Below are positions 59,187 through 64,000 of a stretch of 64,000 bases of DNA, piece after piece; the stretch's first letter is position 1; the number at the start of each line of letters is the position of its first letter. The stretch lies in assembly GCA_022493055.1 (NCBI GenBank), contig CP092781.1, positions 2,418,001 through 2,482,000 on the forward strand, in the 5' to 3' direction. Position numbers and translations under genes: made by a program. The notes beneath the pieces are model-generated. The model was given only the letters and a program-made list of their open reading frames with translations, was not told where the DNA came from and made no database searches. This DNA comes from Staphylococcus roterodami. GTDB taxonomy: Bacteria; Bacillota; Bacilli; Staphylococcales; Staphylococcaceae.

Positions 59187-62100
59187 GCCAATTAACCTCC
59201 TTCATCTTTCTAACTGCTACATATAAATCCCTTTGGTTCCCAATTGGTCCATAATAATTAAAGTGATAACTAATTTGTGCGTATCCTCCGACTAGTTGTG
59301 TTGGTTTCAAATGAATTCTAGTCGGCGCGTTGTGTGAACCACCACGTGTATCTGTAATTTCTGACCCAGGCGTTTGAATATGTTTATCTTGTGCATGATA
59401 CATAAACATTGTGCCTTTAGGCATACGATGCGAAATAACTGCTCTTGCCGTTACAACACCATTACGGTTATACACTTCTAGCCAATCATTATCTTGGATA
59501 TCGTGTTTTTCAGCATCTTCATTTGATATCCAAACCGTTGGACCACCTCTAAATAATGTCAACATATGCTTATTATCTTGATACATTGAGTGTATATTCC
59601 ATTTTCCATGAGGCGTTAAATAACGCAGTACCAAAGCATCTGTACCACCTTTAATTTTCTTATCTCTATTACCAAATACCATTGGTGGCAATGTCGGTTT
59701 ATATACTGGTAAGCTTTCTCCAAATTGTTGGAAAACTTCGTGATCCACATAATAACTTTGACGTCCTGTTAATGTTCTAAAAGGTACTAGACGTTCTATA
59801 TTCGTTGTAAATGGTGAATATCGTCGACCTTGTTTATTTGAACCTGGAAATACTGCTGTCGGTATGACTTCTCGTGGTTGTGAAGTTATATTTAAAAACG
59901 AAATTTTCTCAGCAGCGCGTTCGCTAGAGATATCTTTTAACGGCATTCCAGTTTGTTCTTCGAGATCTTCATATGATTTTTGTGATAATTTACCATTCGT
60001 AGCAGATGAAATACTTAAGATTGCATCAGCTACATTACGCGCTGTATCAATACGTGGACGATTCGCTCTCACAGATTCATCATTTGTATCACTCCACGTA
60101 CCTAACATACTTTTTAATTCTTCATATTGTTCACTGACACCGAAACTTACACCATGTGCTCCAACTTTCCCTTTTTCAAGTACAGGACCAAGCGTCACAT
60201 ATTTGTCGTAAATTTTAGTGTAGTCGCGTTCTACAATTGCAAAGTTAGGCATTGTACGTCCAGGTACCGCATCAATTTCACCCTTCGACCAATCTTTCAC
60301 TACGCCATATGGTGTTGAAATTTCTTGTTTCGTATCATGACTAAGTGGTGTTGTCACTACATCTTTAAACGTTCCAGGTAAATAGTCTTTTGCCATTTCT
60401 GAAAATGCTTTTGCCAACGTTTTATAAATATCCCAGTCTGAACGCGATTCCCATAATGGATCTATAGCTGGATTGAAGGGATGTACATATGGATGCATAT
60501 CTGTAGATGATAAATCATGTTTTTCGTACCATGTTGCTGCAGGTAATACAATGTCAGAATATAAAGGTGTTGCTGTCATTCTGAAATCTAAAGAAACGAC
60601 TAAATCTAATTTGCCTGTTGTTTCCTCACGCCATTTAATTTCTTCTGGTTTATCATCTTCATTCGGTGTGGCTAATAAACCTGATTTTGTTCCAAGCAAA
60701 TGCTTCATAAAGTATTCTTGTCCTTTTGCAGAACTTGAGATTAGATTTGAGCGCCATATAAACAGTGATTTCGGATGGTTCTTTTTCAAATCCGGATCTT
60801 CGATTGCAAATTGCGTTTGTTTTGACTTAACTTCATCTATCGCGCGTTTTAAAATCTCTTCATTTGAATTTACGCCTTCATCTTTTGCTTCTTCTGCGAA
60901 CAACAAGCTATTTTTATTAAATTGTGGATATGATGGTAACCAACCAAGTCGAGCTGCTAATACATTATAATCAGCTGGATGTTGATGTTTTAAATCTTCT
61001 GATTTAGCTAAAGGTGATTTCAAACGTTCTACATTCGATTCTTCATACTTCCATTGATCTGTCGCAAAATAGAACCAACTTGTACCATTTTGCAATCGTG
61101 GTGGCCCTTGCCAGTCTTTCGCAAAAGCAACTGTGCTCCACCCTTCTATTGGACGACATTTCTCTTGCCCAACATAATGAGCCCAACCGCCACCATTCAC
61201 ACCTTGACAGCCACATAATAAAACTAAATTTAAGATTGAACGATAAATCGTATCTGAGTTAAACCAATGGTTAATACCTGCACCCATGATAATCATTGAA
61301 CGTCCTTCAGTATCGATAGCGTTTTGCGCAAATTCTTTAGCTACTTGAATGACGACACTTTGTTTTACACCTGAAATTGCTTCTTGCCAAGCAGGTGTAT
61401 ATTTTGATTCTGTATCGTCATAACCTTTTGATTCTAATTCATGATTAAAACGTCGAACGCCATATTGACTCGCCATTAAGTCAAAAATTGTAGCAATACG
61501 GACTTTGTCACCATTTGCTAAAGTGACTTGTCGAGTTGGAATTGGACGATTGAATATCCCATCTCCATCACTATCAAAGTATGGGAATTGAATTGTTTCT
61601 AATTCGTATACACCATCTGCCATAGATAACGTAGGATTAATTTTAGAACCATCTTCTGTTTCTAGTTTCAAGTTCCACTTTTTACCTTCTTCCCAGCGTT
61701 GTCCCATTGTGCCATTAGGTACGACTAATTGATTACTAATTGCATCATATACAACTGGTTTCCATTCACCTTGTTCTGTCATTTGTCCTAAGTCACTAGC
61801 CCTTAAAAATCGACCAGCTTTATATCCATTTTCATCTTCATCTAACATGATGATAAATGGCATGTCTGTATATTGTTTAGCATAATTTATAAAACGTTCA
61901 TTCGGCTGATTTACATAATGCTCTTGTAAAATAACGTGCGTCATTGCTTGAGCAATTGCAGCATCTGAACCAGGATTCGGTGCTAGCCAGTTATCTGCAA
62001 ATTTCACATTTTCTGCATAATCAGGTGCTACTGAAATAACTTTTGTTCCTTTATAGCGAACTTCTGTCATAAAATGTGCGTCTGGCGTACGCGTTAGTGG

Positions 62101-62865
62101 TACATTAGACCCCCACATAATAATGTATGATGCATTGTACCAGTCACTTGATTCCGGTACGTCTGTTTGCTCACCCCAAATTTGCGGTGAGGCAGGTGGT
62201 AAATCAGCATACCAGTCATAGAAGCTTAACATTTCTCCACCTAGTAAATTGATAAATCGCGCACCTGCAGCATAACTAATCATTGACATCGCTGGAATAG
62301 GTGTAAATCCTGCGATTCGATCTGGACCATATTTTTTTATGGTATACAGTAATTGTGCTGCGATTATATCTGTAACGTCTTTCCAATTTGAGCGAACATG
62401 TCCACCCATACCACGTGCTTGTTTATATTGCTTTGCTTTATCTTCATTTTCAACAATAGACGCCCATGCGGCAACTCGATTACCATTATGTTCTTCTAAT
62501 GCTTCAGTCCATAAGTCCCATAATTTCCCACGAATATATGGATATTTGATTCGAAGTGGACTGTATTCATACCAAGAGAATGACGCACCTCGTGGACATC
62601 CTCTCGGTTCATATTCAGGCATATCCGGACCACAACTCGGATAGTCAGTTTGTTGATTTTCCCAAGTAATAACACCATTTTTCACAAATACTTTCCAAGA
62701 ACATGAGCCTGTACAGTTAACACCATGTGTTGTTCTTACTTCTTTATCGTGGCTCCAACGTTCTCTGTACATTTTTTCCCATTCTCTACTTTTACTTTCT
62801 AGGATTGACCAATTCCCATTAAATTTTTCTGTTGGCTTAAAGAAATTCAATCCAAATTTTCCCAT
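59176..62865 (-). CDS. narG: Respiratory nitrate reductase alpha subunit NarG (molybdopterin)
   Basis: 1229 residues, a normal length. The FS0 cluster ligands are His47, Cys51, Cys55 and Cys90 (THGVNCTGSCSW, EYEPRGCPRG); molybdo-bis-MGD motifs include IIMWGSNVPLTRTPDAH, NPGSDAAIAQAM and IIMGAGINHWFNSDT. There is no signal peptide, so nitrate is reduced on the cytoplasmic side. AGGAGG precedes the ATG. It is the first gene of narGHJI-nreABC; the promoter region shows two NreC-like sites and a Rex-like site. Confidence 0.96.
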   Translation of the reverse strand: MGKFGLNFFKPTEKFNGNWSILESKSREWEKMYRERWSHDKEVRTTHGVNCTGSCSWKVFVKNGVITWENQQTDYPSCGPDMPEYEPRGCPRGASFSWYEYSPLRIKYPYIRGKLWDLWTEALEEHNGNRVAAWASIVENEDKAKQYKQARGMGGHVRSNWKDVTDIIAAQLLYTIKKYGPDRIAGFTPIPAMSMISYAAGARFINLLGGEMLSFYDWYADLPPASPQIWGEQTDVPESSDWYNASYIIMWGSNVPLTRTPDAHFMTEVRYKGTKVISVAPDYAENVKFADNWLAPNPGSDAAIAQAMTHVILQEHYVNQPNERFINYAKQYTDMPFIIMLDEDENGYKAGRFLRASDLGQMTEQGEWKPVVYDAISNQLVVPNGTMGQRWEEGKKWNLKLETEDGSKINPTLSMADGVYELETIQFPYFDSDGDGIFNRPIPTRQVTLANGDKVRIATIFDLMASQYGVRRFNHELESKGYDDTESKYTPAWQEAISGVKQSVVIQVAKEFAQNAIDTEGRSMIIMGAGINHWFNSDTIYRSILNLVLLCGCQGVNGGGWAHYVGQEKCRPIEGWSTVAFAKDWQGPPRLQNGTSWFYFATDQWKYEESNVERLKSPLAKSEDLKHQHPADYNVLAARLGWLPSYPQFNKNSLLFAEEAKDEGVNSNEEILKRAIDEVKSKQTQFAIEDPDLKKNHPKSLFIWRSNLISSSAKGQEYFMKHLLGTKSGLLATPNEDDKPEEIKWREETTGKLDLVVSLDFRMTATPLYSDIVLPAATWYEKHDLSSTDMHPYVHPFNPAIDPLWESRSDWDIYKTLAKAFSEMAKDYLPGTFKDVVTTPLSHDTKQEISTPYGVVKDWSKGEIDAVPGRTMPNFAIVERDYTKIYDKYVTLGPVLEKGKVGAHGVSFGVSEQYEELKSMLGTWSDTNDESVRANRPRIDTARNVADAILSISSATNGKLSQKSYEDLEEQTGMPLKDISSERAAEKISFLNITSQPREVIPTAVFPGSNKQGRRYSPFTTNIERLVPFRTLTGRQSYYVDHEVFQQFGESLPVYKPTLPPMVFGNRDKKIKGGTDALVLRYLTPHGKWNIHSMYQDNKHMLTLFRGGPTVWISNEDAEKHDIQDNDWLEVYNRNGVVTARAVISHRMPKGTMFMYHAQDKHIQTPGSEITDTRGGSHNAPTRIHLKPTQLVGGYAQISYHFNYYGPIGNQRDLYVAVRKMKEVNWLED

Positions 62866-62949
62866 ATTTATATCCTCCTACGTATAAAAATACGATGTGT
62901 AGATGTCGTGTTTTTAAATACTTTAAAATGCCCAAGACTATTGCTTTAA

Positions 62950-63018
62950 TTAGATTGTACATTTTTTCACAATCACAGAATATTAGGGAATTACCTAATA
63001 ACTATAGGAATTTCCCTA
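62950..63018 (-). promoter_or_regulatory. narG promoter region with two NreC-like palindromes and a Rex-like site
   Basis: TAGGGAATTACCTA (62984-62997) and TAGGAATTTCCCTA (63005-63018) each match the NreC motif TAGGG-N4-CCCTA at nine of ten fixed bases, 21 bp apart. On the minus strand TACAAT (62959-62954) can serve as -10, with a weak -35 TATTCT, giving NreC centres near -43 and -64. TTGTGAAAAAATGTACAA (62972-62955) matches the Rex consensus at 16 of 18 bases and covers the -10. The remaining spacer (62866-62949) is AT-rich. Confidence 0.72.
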
Positions 63019-63109
63019 TCAATAACGGAATTTTATTGAAATACTACACAATCAGATATAGTCATACTTATTGCCAACCTAAATACTTCAAATTTGGTAC
63101 AACGACAAA

Positions 63110-63150
63110 TAAGGCTTCAACACGAATATATTCACTCGGTTGAAACCTTA
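63110..63150 (-). terminator. Terminator after nasF
   Basis: TAAGGCTTCAAC (63110-63121) pairs with GTTGAAACCTTA (63139-63150), one mismatch. It lies just past the nasF stop. Confidence 0.75.
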
Positions 63151-63169
63151 CTTATTCATTTTTAATAAA

Positions 63170-64000
63170 TTAATGACATAGTACTGTATTCGTATCTGCA
63201 CATTCGGTTGAAATATATGTCACATTTTCTTGTTGATTAATAAACGTATCATAATAACTATATTGCGACGGATGATATGTACTATTCGATGTATCATTTG
63301 GATTAAGTATACAACCATACCCAGCGTCATATAAATGTTCACAGAGTATAAGGGCATCATGTTTAGTACCACTTACTACATAAAATTGCTGAGTCGGATT
63401 AGAAGTTGTTGAGACATTTTCTGTATAACCCACTACTTCGCCTATAATACATATACCTGGTTTTGCCTCAGTTGCGTAACGCTCCAATTTCTCGACAATA
63501 TTACTTAAGCGCCCTTTAACGACGAATTCATTAAAACAAGATGCTTGAAAAACAATCGCTATCGGATAATCAATATCTGTGTACTGTTGTATCTGGGCGA
63601 TAATTTTCCCTAAACGTTTAACTCCCATATATATCGCCAACGTACCACCATTTACTAAAGCGTTGACATCTACTTCATTTTCTTCTGAATCTTTAAAGTG
63701 ACCCGTCGAAAATGTAACACTTTTAGCAACAGCACGCATCGTTAATCCTGTTTGCATCGTAGCAACTGCAGCACTTGCAGATGTCACACCAGGTACAATT
63801 TCAAACGCAATATTAAACTTGTTTAGTGTGTCAACTTCTTCTTGAACTCGTCCAAATATTGCTGGGTCGCCACCTTTCAGCCTCACAACCTTGTTATATC
63901 GACGTGCCGCTTCCACGATACATTCATTTATTTTTTCTTGCTGAATATGTTTTGCATACGGCTTTTTACCAACATCTATAATCTCAGTTGTCGACTTCGA
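63170..64000 (-). CDS. nasF: Uroporphyrinogen-III C-methyltransferase (partial, runs off right edge)
   Basis: 277 residues in the window; the frame stays open to the right edge, so the N-terminus is missing. SUMT family motifs: VVRLKGGDPAIFGRVQEE, FEIVPGVTSASAAVATMQTGLTMR, LAIYMGVKRL and GEVVGY. It makes precorrin-2 for sirohaem, the cofactor of nitrite reductase NirBD; those genes lie next to nasF in S. aureus and would be further right. The last 80 residues after the methyltransferase core do not match the domain I know and have no clear motif. Confidence 0.85.
   Translation of the reverse strand, partial: SKSTTEIIDVGKKPYAKHIQQEKINECIVEAARRYNKVVRLKGGDPAIFGRVQEEVDTLNKFNIAFEIVPGVTSASAAVATMQTGLTMRAVAKSVTFSTGHFKDSEENEVDVNALVNGGTLAIYMGVKRLGKIIAQIQQYTDIDYPIAIVFQASCFNEFVVKGRLSNIVEKLERYATEAKPGICIIGEVVGYTENVSTTSNPTQQFYVVSGTKHDALILCEHLYDAGYGCILNPNDTSNSTYHPSQYSYYDTFINQQENVTYISTECADTNTVLCH

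Noticed and set aside
60473..60970. 165-codon frame opposite narG
   Set aside because: It is antisense to a highly conserved enzyme gene with no ribosome site; it reflects the codon pattern of narG.

Overview
The window is AT-rich, single-chromosome bacterial DNA from the Staphylococcus aureus complex. The gene content and order (natAB, gltS, fni, tcaRAB, hrtAB/hssRS, mqo1-lctP, iruO, scrA, SSR42/rsp, gltT, sarZ, narT, nreCBA-narIJHG, nasF) match the S. aureus core chromosome upstream of the nitrite/nitrate respiration locus. Several proteins (for example the C-terminal half of SarZ and the N-terminus and kinase part of NreB) differ from my memory of S. aureus reference sequences by more than strain-level variation. 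A sister species such as S. argenteus or S. schweitzeri is therefore possible; this is inference from memory. I see no prophage, insertion sequence, CRISPR array, rRNA or tRNA.

Layout: 1-10 kb holds an ABC exporter (natAB, cut by the left edge), a DNA repair glycosylase, a glutamate/Na+ symporter, isopentenyl diphosphate isomerase, a CorA channel, a thioesterase pair, an esterase and a membrane protein. 10-18 kb is drug and cell-wall stress: an EmrAB-type pump with a divergent TetR regulator, then tcaR-tcaA-tcaB. 18-23.5 kb is haem detoxification (hrtBA facing hssRS, with an HssR direct repeat between them) followed by a LytTR/DUF3021 pair. 23.5-26.2 kb is a second TetR-controlled ABC exporter. 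26.4-32 kb carries malate:quinone oxidoreductase, L-lactate permease with a near-consensus Rex operator, a teichoic-acid-type glycerophosphotransferase and a lipoprotein. 33-40 kb has two acetyltransferases, a zinc-free quinone/acrylyl-CoA-type reductase, the Fur-box-controlled flavin reductase iruO, a DUF2871 membrane protein, a YhgE-like permease with divergent TetR regulator, and a second CorA.

40-47.4 kb: the sucrose PTS permease scrA with two LacI-type operators, a DUF1722 gene, then about 1.5 kb without protein-coding sequence. That stretch corresponds to the long non-coding RNA SSR42 (minus strand), divergent from the virulence regulator rsp. Its interior is built from about two dozen degenerate copies of a short TCTAGATG-like unit. 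A six-copy, 61-bp tandem repeat lies at the end of gltT and appears to have grown out of the gltT terminator.

47.4-64 kb: gltT, sarZ, a small heat shock protein, narT, a DUF2268 protease-like gene broken by a T-tract frameshift, a MerR regulator, then the anaerobic nitrate respiration block on the minus strand. The block runs narG-narH-narJ-narI (reductase), nreA-nreB-nreC (nitrate/oxygen sensing), with nasF (sirohaem for nitrite reductase) upstream at the right edge. The narG promoter region shows two NreC-like palindromes 21 bp apart and a Rex-like site placed on the predicted promoter, which would join oxygen, nitrate and NADH signals.
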